A stretch of DNA of 64,000 bases from Platycnemis pennipes (GCA_933228895.1 OW121849.1:124376849-124440848); one strand, 5' to 3'; positions 39,091 to 52,129 are shown, counted from the first letter of the stretch. The notes: generated by a model from the sequence alone, not told the origin. Translations and numbers: made by a program.

Positions 39091-42000
39091 TATATCAGAT
39101 AAATTACAGTCACCAACAGCCTATCAATAAATTTGCGTGGAGTCCAGTCATTGAACTTAGTGATCGATTTTCATGAGCATTATAAAATAAAAATCTCTAC
39201 TGGCAAATGTAATTCCTTCTCTGACCACTAAGTTCGCTCATATTGCAGTGCAATATAATTTAATTAACAGCATTTCACCGTGGATTTTATTTATTTTTAA
39301 TTTAGTGACGCAAAATTTACGCAACGAGATAAGGATAACAATTTTGGGGAATGTTAATGCATCTGACCCGGTTTCATAAAGCCTCACTGCTAATCCCCTA
39401 TTCTGGTTGGCGTGCAGAATGCTTTGAAGTACTATTCGATACCATTAATTTCTCTGGGACATGAAAATTACGCTGCGATTTCGGCTCACCTCTAAAAAAT
39501 GATTATTCGCCATTATTTAAGACGCCACCTTTTTTAAATGATAATGTATGAAAATCAGAGGCTATAAGAACTAAAAAATTAACCTTCATTGCATATTATA
39601 TTTTTTCATAAAGAATTCTTAAGTCCAAGGGCAAACTCAATGGTATAAAAGGACATCAAAATAACTGTTCAAAATGAATCAAAACCAAAAACATTTCAGG
39701 TGGCCACTATGCATTATAGATGTGTCTTCTTAGGCTGTATAAATTATCAAATATAACCTTGTGCATTTATGGCCAAAAATTACATCGTAATTGATAAAAA
39801 ACTTTATTGCAATAACGTTATCCTACTACAATTGTAAATTAAATAATAATATCATGGATGTTAAACCAACTTATTTCACTCAATTTATTTTCCCATGGGT
39901 ATCAAGCTTTCTATTCACCGTTCAAATCCGCGAATAAACTGAAGAGTTTGACCTTATTACAACTCTTATGCGGTTACAATATTGTTTGTCTATCACTGTA
40001 CACATATAATAGGCATGGTTATAAAAAATAATTTCTACTTTTGTAATTAGCATAAAAAGTCATGACTTCCGGATGCTGAATTCATGTTTTAAGAGTTGCA
40101 TTTTCCTTAGTCATATATAAATTGATCGCAGCATTCCACATTTTTCTTTCTCCAAGTAATCGACACGTTAAGACGTAATAATGTTAAGTATTTTTATCGT
40201 TTAGTAGGTACAAGTAAAGTATTTAAAATACCTGGAAGGCCAAATCTATATCATATGTCAGAATTATAGGCATTAAATTTCTTTTATAAGGCAGTATTTT
40301 GGATGGAGTAAAATATTTGGCGTCAGCGGGACCTTGTGATGACTTCTTTCTGAGCTCCATGTAACAACGCGATTCATAATTCATAGACTATTCACAGTGA
40401 TGTCCAAATTCAAACTGCACTCAAGTTAATTTATTAAGAATGCTTCTTTTCCTTTCAATGGTCCTTAACTGATTTGATTCCATGGCACAATTAGTGCTGT
40501 ACACATAAAGTCATTTAGTGGAGAATATGCACAAGTAAATAAAATTAAAGATCTTATTTCAATAAAAACACGAAATGCTTCCTAGCATTAGGTGTATCAC
40601 AGTTTCTAAGTTTCTCTACCAAATTGTTAGGTATCTAATAAAATTTTCTCATGTTCTTACACTCCCATCAAGTTATGTGAGTTCCCATTAACTACTGTCA
40701 GCTAGTCATTCAGGCGTCCAGAAATTAACTCCGCATATCGCATGGCATGAATGTGGTGTAGATACGGGTATTTGAGCGTCTCTGAGAATTCAGAAGCACA
40801 CAACTAAGAGAAACATCATAGAGGTTGGAGGAAGAGGCGCACCTATACTTCATAAGGATAGGGTCCCTTTAAGGTGGTGAGGCAAAGCTTGGATCCCCTT
40901 TAAGGAATACATTTCGAAACCTTTAAATGATGCGCCACTCACCATCACACAATTCAGGGTAAAGGAATGAAATTACGAACACTTTCATTTCCGGCAGTTG
41001 TAAAATAAGGGGAATGTATTAATATGGACTTTTTTCTCTATATTCCACGTTCAGATCGAGGGTTATGGTGAAAAAAAACTATGCCAAGTAATATTTCAAA
41101 GGAGTTTTTTCAATTAGACAACGCCAGCACATGAAAGGAAATTGATCCTAATTATAAATATGAAGAGGTCTGAGGTTAATTATAAATACGAAGAGGTTTC
41201 TCCTTACCGGGAAAGTCATTAAATGCTGTTCAGGTAGAGATTCTGCCCAAGAGTGAAACCTAAGCCCTGTAATTAAATATTAATCATGCATTACTCTGTT
41301 AGTAGTAATTTAATGAAGAATCCAATTATGTACAAAAATACCACGCAGAGTTTAAAACCAAGGTCGAGAGTGCTGTTCTTTCTTTGTGGTATTTTGTATA
41401 AGAGTGTAATGTTCTATAAGTAACTTAGGACATAGTTTTATTTCTGTGTATTTATTTCTGTATTTATAATTGCTGTATTTATCCCTATTCCCTACAATGG
41501 GGAAATTTTATTTGAGAGAGAAACAGGAATCTGCAGTTCATATGTTGTTATATATTTTCTTCCTGTAGCAAAAGGTAATTATAATTCAGTCCTCTTTTCT
41601 TTTTTTCAGAGCAAATCTTTGTCGAGGATTTATTATACTCTCTAATTTACTGACAAGACTTCTACAGGAATATCATTTTATGGCCTTCTCAATTCCTAAT
41701 TGAATAATATCCGTCATTATTCATAGTTCCTAGACATGTCACATGGTGTCAGGTTTAATACATAGCATGTTACAATAGCCCAGACTTTACTCCAGACTTT
41801 GCCTGAAGACGTCACTTCAACGGAATCCATTCATAGCTTACCTTATCCGTGTACACACATGTCTTTCAGTTGCCCCGGCTCACACAATAAAGGTGGAAAG
41901 AAGACTTTGTCGAAACCAATACGGAAATAACCCAAATCTACAACGGCCCACCCTTTGATCTTCGTAGCCGTTCATTCATCTTTTCCCACCCCGTCCACGC

Positions 42001-42738
42001 AGTAAGATATGACGCTCAACGTCTTGACAATGTGAGCTGAAGTTCGCAGAGTGAATCCCGTTTTCCTGTGGAGAAAAGTTCTAAATCCCCCTATATTTTT
42101 CTCTTTCCTCCGTTCAGCAGACGCTGCCATCAACTTCTTTAATCTAATCTCGAAGGACGCTGGGGGGAGAGGGTGGGTCTACGAAAACTCTCCCACGCCA
42201 GCGAAAATCTGTTCGGCGAAATACTGCGAACTACGGCAAAGAGGCTCCATTTTAATGGGGTTTTTCCCTTCACTTTCAGCATGCATAAAAAATCTATTTT
42301 CTGAATAGTCTAACATGACGGAATCTATTTAAGGTAACTGCTATTATTCGCTGGAATAAACGTTCAGAATACTTAAGATGGCAGAAAGTGTTTATTTTTT
42401 CTTATTACCTCTAAATATATAAGCTAAGTCGTCAGGTTTCTAAATATGTAAGCAGTTCGTCAGGTTTCATTTTTCTAGATCCAATGGTCTCTTTGAAGAA
42501 TCTCTTTCGTCGATTGGTTCTCCTATATCCGAATATCAACAAGCAGCTTCAATTCCATTCCTCTCACGTCCTTCTACATATCACTTGCGGCATATAACGA
42601 TAGCGTAATCACTTAAGTCACATAAAACAATAATGCTTTGTCTCTAGCGAATTCACTAGGTATCATGCATCTGGAGTCCAATTGTCTCGATACGCTGATC
42701 GCTGATAAATTCTAAGGGTGTTGCTGACTGTGATGCTA

Positions 42739-43035
42739 CACTGTAAAAAGTAGATCTGATTTTAAGGTACAAAAGCGATCTGAATTTCAGATGCAACAAT
42801 TTTAAGACAGGGTATGTTGAATTTCAGCAGTAATATCTTGTCTAAAAATAAGGCAGGTGAACGGCTGAAAATCAGACCATCAAGAATCCTGCTTCCTCTG
42901 CTTCCTGCTCAACTGCTCCTGTACCAACCATCCATGTTCCTGCCTCTTCCGTACCTTAAATCCGTGTTCCTGCCTTACAAGCAGACAGCGCTTAAATTCA
43001 GATCGCACTGAAAATCAGATCAACTTTTTACAGTG
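42739..43035. mobile_element. TA-flanked MITE, copy 1
   Basis: The 297-bp element starts CACTGTAAAAAGTAGATCTG and ends with the inverse CAGATCAACTTTTTACAGTG; TA lies on both sides (42737-42738, 43036-43037). A TA duplication and short repeats suggest a Tc1/mariner-type transposase in trans. It differs from the copy at 54037-54333 at only four positions by my reading. The interior contains several TTCCTG words and no open frame of note. Confidence 0.92.
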
Positions 43036-45287
43036 TAATAATTCAAACTATTGGTACGGCTGAAGGAATTTCAAGGGAATCTATAAGTACAGATTTTTTT
43101 ATTCTTATGTCAATCTGTCCTAAATTTGACATATTTTAAGAAATTTCAGGGGAAAAACGGAAGGGGAATACAAGCATTACAAAACTGCTCTTAACTGCAC
43201 TAAAGCACAATAAATCATAATTATGCATTAGAAAAGGTCCAGGCGCATTAGTAACAGTGTACACAACACATGGACATATAAAGACCTACTAAGGGAAGTG
43301 AAAAATTACCAGCTTTTAACAAAGTGAATCAATATTTTTCCAAAAAAAACTACAATAGACTTTATACCAATGCCAAACATACAATAATGTTGGTCTACAG
43401 ACTGAATTTGATGTAGGTTTGTGCCCTACTTTGTTTAAAAACAACAAAAACTGAATATAACCCCTACAAAGCCCACTAAGAAAAAGTATTGAAAATTAAT
43501 TATCTATTTTGCTTAGCAAAACAATTGTACTTAAATATAAACGAAAAAGGTTGAAGTACGCTAAGATTAGCATCTTCAAATCTTCAAGTAGTGTTCAAAC
43601 AAACTTGGAAACAAATACAACAGTGATAGTATAGAGAGATGTGTTTGTAATTTTGCAGTTTTTGTCCCACAATTGCGCATAAACCGTCCCGTAGAAAAAC
43701 ATCCATCATACTGATATAAGGAAACGGACTAGTCTTCGTATCATGAATAAACCTGTAGTATAAACCCTAGTAGAAGAAAACATTCAAGCACCTGAAAAAA
43801 ACTAATAATCAAGGCAATCAGCATTTATAGTAATGATTGCATTCGCCTTAATTCACTGTCCCAGTAATTTATGAATTTATGCTAAAGTACAAAAGCTTTT
43901 TCTGTCTGGGTGTGTAAGAGATTTTTTTCACGGGCGTTGCAGTGGATAATTCAATGCCTTGTACTTTTTAAACAAAGTAGGCCACATGATATTCACTACA
44001 ATAACTCCCTTGACTCACCTTTGTTGCACACAATTTATTAATTTATAAGAATTATATCGGAGAGTTTTTAGAATATTACTAATACAATATGGGAATTTTT
44101 CATTTTCTATAAGTACTTACGTCAATGTTTATATGTTTTTTTTACCACTGCTAATGCTAAAGTCGACGTTTCTTCGCAATACAGGATAATATCAGCTGCT
44201 TAAGTGCAGTTTATAGGAAGGTAATAAACATTTATTTTAATGCATGCATTTTCATCTCTTTTTATTCCTGAGATGCTGAAGGTTTTGCAAAATTTATGCT
44301 AGACTGATTAGAGTGTATTCTAGTTACTTCACAGTATGATGTGACACGCAGATGACTACAGTTCAAGTTGATTTCCAGTTCGACATCGTGTTCCTGATTA
44401 AATATTAACAAAAGCTTTGGATTAAAAAAAATCAGATCTAGGAAGTAGTAGGCGGCTTATGGTAAAGAGCTTTTGTCCCTTACGAATGTAAAATACAACT
44501 GGGATTTGCATGATGAATTCACCGCTCTTAAACAACTCGGATGATGGGGTTGAAAAGTGATGTTATTGAGTTTGAAAGCTATAACTATGAGTTTTTTCAG
44601 TAACTACAAGGTCAGGCTAGCACTTTTGCACGCAGGTCTTAATGCCAATTGAAGCTACCGAAGTGAAACTCAGTGGCAATTAAAAGAGATTTTGCTTCTA
44701 AATGCTGCATTAGATTTTATCATTATCATCTAAATAACACCCGTATGGGTTGTGCAACTTGATGTACAGACCAAAAATGCTGAATTTCAAAATTTATTTG
44801 AGGGTAGTAGCCATATATTCACTTCGCGTGCCATGGTAAAGATACTAAGATAACTTCAGTGAGCGTGTTACACTCCCATCGAACTCCAGGAACGGGATCT
44901 TGTATACATTAATCGAGTAAAAATTGTCGCCATCAACTAAAAAAACTTTTCTCTAAACACATTTGTACGGTAACCGTGCAAAATACTCGCTCTAACAACG
45001 AATACTAGTGCTAAAAATATTCAGAAAAGATTTGAAAAAGATGATCACTCATTAGCTTTCTAAATCGCATTTACAAAATTTTGCTGTCACAATTGGCAGA
45101 AAAATTTTTTTTGAAGAGAACATTTAAAATAAAATGTAACTTTTATTCCCTCAGGTTCATGATCCTATTTAGTGGAGTTTTTTGAATAAATGAATAAGTT
45201 CTAAGAAGAGTAGGAAGACAGAGAAATCTGCGGAAAATTTTAAAAAAAAGATGAGACAATTTCATGGAGCATATCAAAGAGACATAA

Positions 45288-45391
45288 GGTTTTAAGATGA
45301 AGCCACTTGTCCGGGATAAGTTAATGAAAAGAACGTCAGGGAAAACCTCGCTTCGAATACTCTCATAGTTAATACGTATTGAAGAAAACGG
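45288..45391 (+). repeat. 104-bp sequence duplicated at 45882-45985
   Basis: Starts GGTTTTAAGATGAAGCCACT and ends GTATTGAAGAAAACGG. The same 104 bases occur, without a difference that I can see, inside the foldback element at 45882-45985 in the same orientation. This is the presumed source, because the copy inside the foldback interrupts the symmetry of that element. Confidence 0.9.
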
Positions 45392-45419
45392 ACGAGAAAA
45401 GTTATGTAAATATGTAGAG

Positions 45420-45500
45420 GTTAGCTTTTAGGAGAATTGAGAGGAGAGCTGCACCAAACCAATCTTAGAATTGCTAAATGATGGTGACGATGATCACAAG
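45420..45500 (+). mobile_element. LINE 3' end fragment
   Basis: GAGAGCTGCACCAAACCAATCT corresponds to the C-terminal residues RAAPNQS found at the end of APE-type LINE proteins, and it is followed by a TGATGGTGACGATGATCA tail. This is the same type of ending as the LINE at 1640-3806. Only the last part is recognisable. Confidence 0.5.
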
Positions 45501-45881
45501 AATTCTGTCAATTCCGTTATTATTTTTGCAGGGTTTTGACCTTCTTCGTAAACGACTCTGGTGAATCAGTCGTCAACATTTGGCTGCTCTCTCGTTTTGG
45601 GGTGTCTGTGGCTTCAACGGATGTGAAAATTATTTTGTGTATCCTGCTGCATGTTCATTTTCTGCGACACATGTGTCAGCAGAACCTAATTCTTGGAACT
45701 TAATGCCTTTAGTACCATTCATTTATGATGGGTATTTATTAGGTTCAGATAGGCCTGGGCGATATATCGATATATCGTAAAATGTCGCGATATTTTAATA
45801 TATTGCGAATCCGATATTGAGTTTTCAAAATTGACGATATATCGTTGCTCGATAAATATCGTCTTATCGTGTCCTTATCAT

Positions 45882-45985
45882 GGTTTTAAGATGAAGCCAC
45901 TTGTCCGGGATAAGTTAATGAAAAGAACGTCAGGGAAAACCTCGCTTCGAATACTCTCATAGTTAATACGTATTGAAGAAAACGG
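45882..45985 (+). repeat. 104-bp templated patch inside foldback copy 1
   Basis: Identical to 45288-45391. Together with ten preceding bases (TTATCAT and neighbours) it replaces about 34 bp of CGATA-type sequence that copy 2 keeps at the equivalent place (51705-51740). Confidence 0.88.
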
Positions 45986-46002
45986 CACGATAATATATCG
46001 GG

Positions 46003-46337
46003 TTGGTTGGTTATTTAGGGGAGGCGACCGACAGCTAAGGTCATTTGCGCCACTTTAGGATAGGTGGGTCATTGGGTAATGGTAGGAGTTTTCAGGGAAC
46101 GGAGGAAGGGTGGAGAGAAACCCGGCGTCGGCATTAGCCTACTCTTAATGAAAGGCGCCAAGGGGACCACGGCTTAACGTCCCATCCGACGGACGGAGTA
46201 CTGTACTTGAAATGCCCTCCACTTGGCGCTCAAGTGGGGACCGGTTTTCCACTGAAAAATCCGCCACTGCCGGGAATCGAACCCGGGCCCTCGGGATGAG
46301 AGGCCAGTACTCTAGCCACCACACCAACCCGATCCCC
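46003..46337 (-). mobile_element. tRNA-derived SINE nested in foldback copy 1
   Basis: A 335-bp copy on the minus strand. The head GATCGGGTTGGTGTGGTGGCT is at the right end, with the B box GGTTCGATTCCCGGCAGT. It is flanked by AATATATCGGG at 45992-46002 and 46338-46348, an 11-bp target duplication made of foldback sequence. It corresponds exactly in place and duplication to the SINE at 51355-51689. Confidence 0.93.
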
Positions 46338-49300
46338 AATATATCGGGGCACGATAAATATTATGATATCGCGTCCCGATAAAATATCACGATATCGCAC
46401 CCCGATAAAATATCACGACATATTATCACAATAAATATCACGATAAAAGATCGTGATATCGGAAAAAGGCAGCCGTTGAGTTGGCCTTCGCTTAAGCTGG
46501 AGCAAGTACGTTTGAAAACTTACCGTTCTGCTATCTGCTAATGCAAATTCTCAGCAGTTCTCTCTCACTCTCTCTTTCAATTCCAGTGGTCTGATAGTTT
46601 ATAAGTGACATCATTAATTGGACTGATTATAATTTTTACCGAAAAATTGTTAACAGCATATTTAGGCATTACTACGTGTAAAGCAATCAGAACAATGCAT
46701 GTTACTGAAAGTTACTTTTGGTAATCATCTAAAGTAAGATCACATCATTCTAGCAAGCCGAATAGTTTGTTTGCTGAGTTTGTTTTCATATATTTAGATC
46801 AGCGGACAATTCATACACTAATTTACAAACAGTTATTTTCAGTTCCTTCCAAAATTTGAACATAACGTCACCTATAAACTACCAGACCGCTGGAATTGAA
46901 AGGGAGAGTGAGAGAGAAATGTTGAGAATTTGAATTAGAAGAAAGCAGAATAGTAAGTTTTCAAACGTACTTGCTCCAGCTTAAGCAAAGGCCAACTCAA
47001 CGGCTGTCTTTTTCCGATATCACGATCTTTTATCGTGATATTTATCGTGATAATATATCGTGATATTTTATCGGGGCCCGATATCATGATATTTATCATA
47101 TATATGTTATCGTGCCCCGATAAAATATCGGGGCGATAATTTATCGATATTTATCGATATGCTAACATTATCGTATCCCGATATTGAATTATCAATATCG
47201 CCCAGGCTTATATTCCCCCGTCTCCTTTCAATGAAATAACGCATCATAACAGTAAGTCCCACCACTCCCATCCTTATGACCTTAGTCGGCCTCTTAGTCG
47301 TTCAAAAAATTCAGAAATAGTCTTTTGTCTTTCCGGGCATCGTTAAATAGTCGTGAAATCTCATCGACATGGAATTATTCCGGAGTAGAAAGTGGAATAT
47401 AAAGTTGTATGACTTATTTTCCTTTTCAGACAAGAAAATATTTTTGTCCTTTAAAACACGGGTGTGTTAACTTCAGCTTTTTTTCCGATTTCCACGCTTA
47501 TGCTGCCGAAGCAATGCCACGGTCATGACATACTATGGTGTAAAAATGAGTCAGCGTCAACCATTTACTTAGTTATTTCCGCATAACAGAAATTGCGTTG
47601 AGCATCCAACTGCAGGTTAATCGCTTGAGATTGAATCAGCAATCATTTGCAATCAATTGATTAGCAAATCGCGGAATATTTGGTAGCCTAAAATAAGGCT
47701 ACTGCATATTCAATGGAAAAACAAATCCGTCATTCGAACACTTTTCAGATGAAAAATGTAGTAGTTCAACTCGGAGAATAGAATGTGGGTAAACAGATCA
47801 ATATTATCTACAGAAAGAGAAACTGTATTATGAAGGTTTTTCCACCTTTTTGTAACGCACTAAACCATAGTTGACTCGGACAAAGGATTGAAAGGCCAGG
47901 CAACGCTCCTAAGTTTACTCTCAGCAGAACCTATCAAATTTCGATTTCAACGAACGTGGATAATTCATTTCTCGACATTCTGTGGACAAATTTATACAGT
48001 GGCATTCAGATTTCTGAGCATTTTTAGACTTTATTTGTCATTTGACATGGTATGAATCAATATTCCTGACTTGATGGTGGAGGTCAAATACACTGTGTGT
48101 TTCTTTAGCGGGATTTGATGCAGTGGAGCCTAATTAATTTCACCAAAACTCGGACTCAAATCATGCACCAACTTCATAAGCACATTCGAGAATTTGCTTT
48201 AGAAATTCGTGATTTCGTGATTTAATATTTCAGAGCCGATGAGTACGAATTTAATGTCAAATTGAGCATGTCCTCAATTGTTTCATTGAAAAATCAGATG
48301 ACAGAATACTAAAACCCGATAAATTATACCTTCTGATGCAAATTTAATGGGTTGGCATCCATTTATTACGCAAAACTGTGTTCACTTTTCTGACTTCCCC
48401 ATTCTCCACTGTGACACTTCGAAACATATCCCTGACCCTCTTTGGGTCGGGGGGACAGGTGCGTATTTAGTCAACAAACCTCTTCTTTATCCTGGACCAC
48501 CCACCATTCCTTATCGTTGGGGCATGACAAAATTGGGCGGACACTTCCACCTAATTTAGCATGAGAGATGTTCATGTCACATTATACTTATTCATTTTAT
48601 ACATAATTATATATTTTATCGGATAAATATACATTGAAATCATATCAAATTATAATTTCTTCTAATTTTACAATACTTCATTAAGCAATTTGCTTACCGT
48701 ACGCTTTTGCATATTATAAATTGTTTAAAAAGACATTCTGACATAGTATTAGGAAAAAACGATAATGATTCATACATTGGAAAATGTTGACATTATGCAG
48801 ATGGTTGGTGTGTTATGGGAATTGCGTCAATCGTTAAACAAAATAATACCCTTAGGAGCAAATATGGCTAATATTTGTTAATTTATGTTATGGAAAATAG
48901 TTGAACATCACGCAATAAATCTGTAATCCAATAATCTAATTTGATCAAAAGATATCGTGCATTTGTTCGCTATCATATATTGGTTTTATATGTAGGTATG
49001 TAGTCATGATCACATATGTTTCAATATCAAATTAAATGGCATGGAATCGCCAATTTGTGTGTGTTCGTTCGTTGTTTTGACTTTTTTTTCACCTAATCCA
49101 CCTCTACTCTTTTGAGTTTGTGTGTTCTCAGAACTTCACGATGTAATGTGTAGGGGTCACTGCAGACAAGTCAACCAGAAAATCGGCAAAAATGACCCTA
49201 AGGGAACCCGATTTTGACCAAATTTGGCAATGTTCACCATTTAATAATAAAGTGAAAACCCCAAGACGTTTTTAATGCAAACTACCTTTTACGAGATTTT

Positions 49301-49485
49301 GCAACGTTGCAAAATTTCAAATTTTGCAAAAGTTACTACACATTTGAAGGTACATCTCCGAGACTATTAAACCCACAGATGTGCTATAGGCTGTGTGTAC
49401 GAATTATTCTCTCCTAATCTCCGTGTCTCTGTCGTGACGAATATTGAGGCACCATTTATCATAATGTTAACATATTAGTTAGTAT

Positions 49486-50410
49486 TAGGGATGCCACATC
49501 GGCTGAAAAACATCCAGTGGTCAATGTTTCGATGTCCATAATAGCTACTTACCACTCACTCATTATTCATCGACAAAAAACATCGATGATTCGATGTATT
49601 GAGTTTTTATGCCTTCATATGCGAGGTAATGTATTATCGTAGATGTATTATGTACTAGTTATTATGCATCAGAAATTTTGCATCTTCTTAAAAACTTGCA
49701 ATTTTGAAAATTATTCGGAAATTGGACCTTATTTAGTAAAATATTGAAAAATAATAAGCAAATATTTTTCTATTGAATTTATTTTTAAAGAAAACATATC
49801 ACTGTTTCATAATGAAAGAAAGATAAATAAACATAATACAACAAAAAACAAACAACACAAATTGGGTGTACCTGTTCCCTAGAAATATTCTAAGCTTGGT
49901 AGTATAAAAAAAAATCAAATTGAAAAACCGAGGGTTTAAAACGTTTAAACCTCCCAGTATCGGTAAGGAACACTCTTTGCTTAATATGCAGCACGGATTA
50001 GATATGCAGTGACCCCAACCGACTCCTGTTATATTATGCCACCAAGTTGAGAGCTGATACATTCCTCTCAGGAGGTACTGATGTAGGCATGGCGGATCAT
50101 GTTCTTGGAAGGCAACACTGGAATGAAAACATGTACGATTTTATGCCTTCACTTGTTTCCTTACACGCGATTTCCTTACACGTTAGATGGCGTAATTAGG
50201 AAAGGTTCGTTCGTATTCTTAAAAGGCTTATGATAATCAGAAAATTGAATTTTTGGTCAACCAAAAACATTTATTATACCGCTCGTTTGCTAAAACATCG
50301 TTGCGATGTTGAGCGTTTTGAAAACATCGAGTCGATGTTCCATCCATTGTCTTACCTCTCGATGTTTTCGATGTATCGGCAAAAACATCGATGTCGATGT
50401 GGCATCCCTA
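49486..50410. mobile_element. hAT-type element with ACATCGATG arrays
   Basis: A 925-bp unit beginning TAGGGATGCCACATCG and ending with the exact inverse CGATGTGGCATCCCTA. Next to both ends are arrays of ACATCGATG/CATCGATGTTTT words. The interior is AT-rich with no recognisable transposase. The flanks (GTTAGTAT on the left, CCTCGTGC on the right) do not match, unlike the other hAT-type elements here. Confidence 0.8.
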
Positions 50411-50495
50411 CCTCGTGCAAAACAACCCATAATGTTGTTCTCACGCAACAGTGTAACGCGTTTGAAACTGCTGCTACAACTGTCGGATCTGAACC

Positions 50496-51865
50496 TAGGC
50501 CTGGCGGATATTGATAATTCAATATCGGGATACGATAATTTTAGCATATCGATAAATATCGATAAATTATCGCCCCGATTATATATCGGGGCACGATAAA
50601 TATCATGATATCGGGCCCCGATAAAATATCACGATATATTATCACGATAAATATCACGATAAAAGATCGTGATATCGGAAAAAGACAGCCGTTGAGTTGG
50701 CCTTCGCTTAAGCTGGAGCAAGTACGTTTGAAAGCTTACTATTCTGCTTTCTTCTAATTCAAATTCTCAACATTTCTCTCTCACTCTCCCTTTGAATTCC
50801 AGTGGTCTGGTAGTTTATAGGTGACGTTATGTTCAAATTTTGGAAGGAACTGAAAATAACTGTTTGTAAATTAGTGTATGAATTGTCTGCTGATCTAAAT
50901 ATATGAAAACAAACTCAGCAAACAAACTATTCGGCTTGCTAGAATGATGTGATCTTACTTTAGATGATTACCAAAAGTAACTTTCAGTAACATGCATTGT
51001 TCTGATTGCTTTACACGTAGTAATGCCTAAATATGCTGTTAACAATTTTTCGGTAAAAATTATAATCAGTCCAATTAATGATGTCACTTATAAACTATCA
51101 GACCACTGGAATTGAAAGAGAGAGTGAGAGAGAACTGCTGAGAATTTGCATTAGCAGATAGCAGAACGGTAAGTTTTCAAACGTACTTGCTCCAGCTTAA
51201 GCGAAGGCCAACTCAACGGCTGCCTTTTTCCGATATCACGATCTTTTATCGTGATATTTATTGTGATAATATGTCGTGATATTTTATCGGGGTGCGATAT
51301 CGTGATATTTTATCGGGACGCGATATCATAATATTTATCGTGCCCCGATATATTGGGGATCGGGTTGGTGTGGTGGCTAGAGTACTGGCCTCTCATCCCG
51401 AGGGCCCGGGTTCGATTCCCGGCAGTGGCGGATTTTTCAGTGGAAAACCGGTCCCCACTTGAGCGCCAAGTGGAGGGCATTTCAAGTACAGTACTCCGTC
51501 CGTCGGATGGGACGTTAAGCCGTGGTCCCCTTGGCGCCTTTCATTAAGAGTAGGCTAATGCCGACGCCGGGTTTCTCTCCACCCTTCCTCCGTTCCCTGA
51601 AAACTCCTACCATTACCCAATGACCCACCTATCCTAAAGTGGCGCAAATGACCTTAGCTGTCGGTCGCCTCCCCTAAATAACCAACCAACCCGATATATT
51701 ATCGTGCCCCGATATTTCATCGTGCCCCGATAAAATATCGGGACACGATAAGACGATATTTATCGAGCAACGATATATCGTCAATTTTGAAAACTCAATA
51801 TCGGATTCGCACTATATTAAAATATCGCGATATTTTACGATATATCGATATATCGCCCAGTCCTA
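50496..51865 (-). mobile_element. Foldback hAT-type element, copy 2 (inverted relative to copy 1)
   Basis: Starts TAGGCCTGGCGGATATTGAT and ends ATATATCGCCCAGTCCTA. Read on the minus strand it follows copy 1 along its whole length, including the CGATA arrays, the hairpin arms and the nested SINE (51355-51689). Left flank TCTGAACC (50488-50495) is the inverse of the left flank of copy 1; right flank GGGGAATA (51866-51873) is the inverse of the right flank of copy 1. It lacks the 104-bp patch of copy 1. Confidence 0.9.
51355..51689 (+). mobile_element. tRNA-derived SINE nested in foldback copy 2
   Basis: 335 bp, with head GATCGGGTTGGTGTGGTGGCT and B box GGTTCGATTCCCGGC, flanked by CCCGATATATT at 51344-51354 and 51690-51700. 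It is the mirror image of the SINE in copy 1, with the same duplication, so a single insertion preceded the multiplication of the foldback. Confidence 0.93.
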
Positions 51866-52129
51866 GGGGAATAGCCTCCTATTACACTGGAAGGAACGAA
51901 CACAGTAAAATCTTTATTTTTTAAACAAAAATGATTTTATGAATAATAATTAGCAAATAAATATTTGCATTGAAAAAAATTAAGAAATAAATAATTAATG
52001 TCAGCTAATTCTTTCACAAATAAAAGCGAGTTTTTTTTGGCAGCACTATATAAATAATTGAGGGTTTTTTGAAAATGTTAAGGAGAAATACATGAGGTAA
52101 AAGGATAGACAGGAAAATCATATATGGTA

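Larger units (their letters stand above)
45750..47210 (+). mobile_element. Foldback hAT-type element, copy 1
   Basis: The element starts TAGGCCTGGGCGATATATCG and ends ATATCGCCCAGGCTTA. Both ends consist of dense arrays of CGATA/TATCG words (such as CGATATATCG and CACGATAAATATC). Inner arms (about 46462-46625 and 46880-47018) are inverted copies of each other, including GCCTTCGCTTAAGCTGGAGC and its inverse, so the whole unit can fold into a long hairpin. It carries a SINE (46003-46337) and a 104-bp foreign patch (45882-45985). Left flank GGTTCAGA (45742-45749) and right flank TATTCCCC (47211-47218) do not match each other, but each matches a flank of copy 2. It has no coding capacity. Confidence 0.9.

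Noticed and set aside
41780..42310. Less AT-rich stretch with an 85-codon frame and a CTGAAGACGTCACTTC word
   Set aside because: The word recalls Penelope termini, but no GAAA and stem follow at the right distance, and the frame matches nothing known.
46145..46339. Conserved 64-codon frame repeated at 51353-51547, similar at 17535-17717
   Set aside because: It is the tRNA-derived SINE read as protein; the conservation is that of the repeat.
45750..51865. CRISPR-like or satellite interpretation of the regularly repeated CGATA words
   Set aside because: The words are subterminal arrays of two foldback transposons with terminal repeats and 8-bp duplications, in a eukaryotic intron; spacing is irregular.
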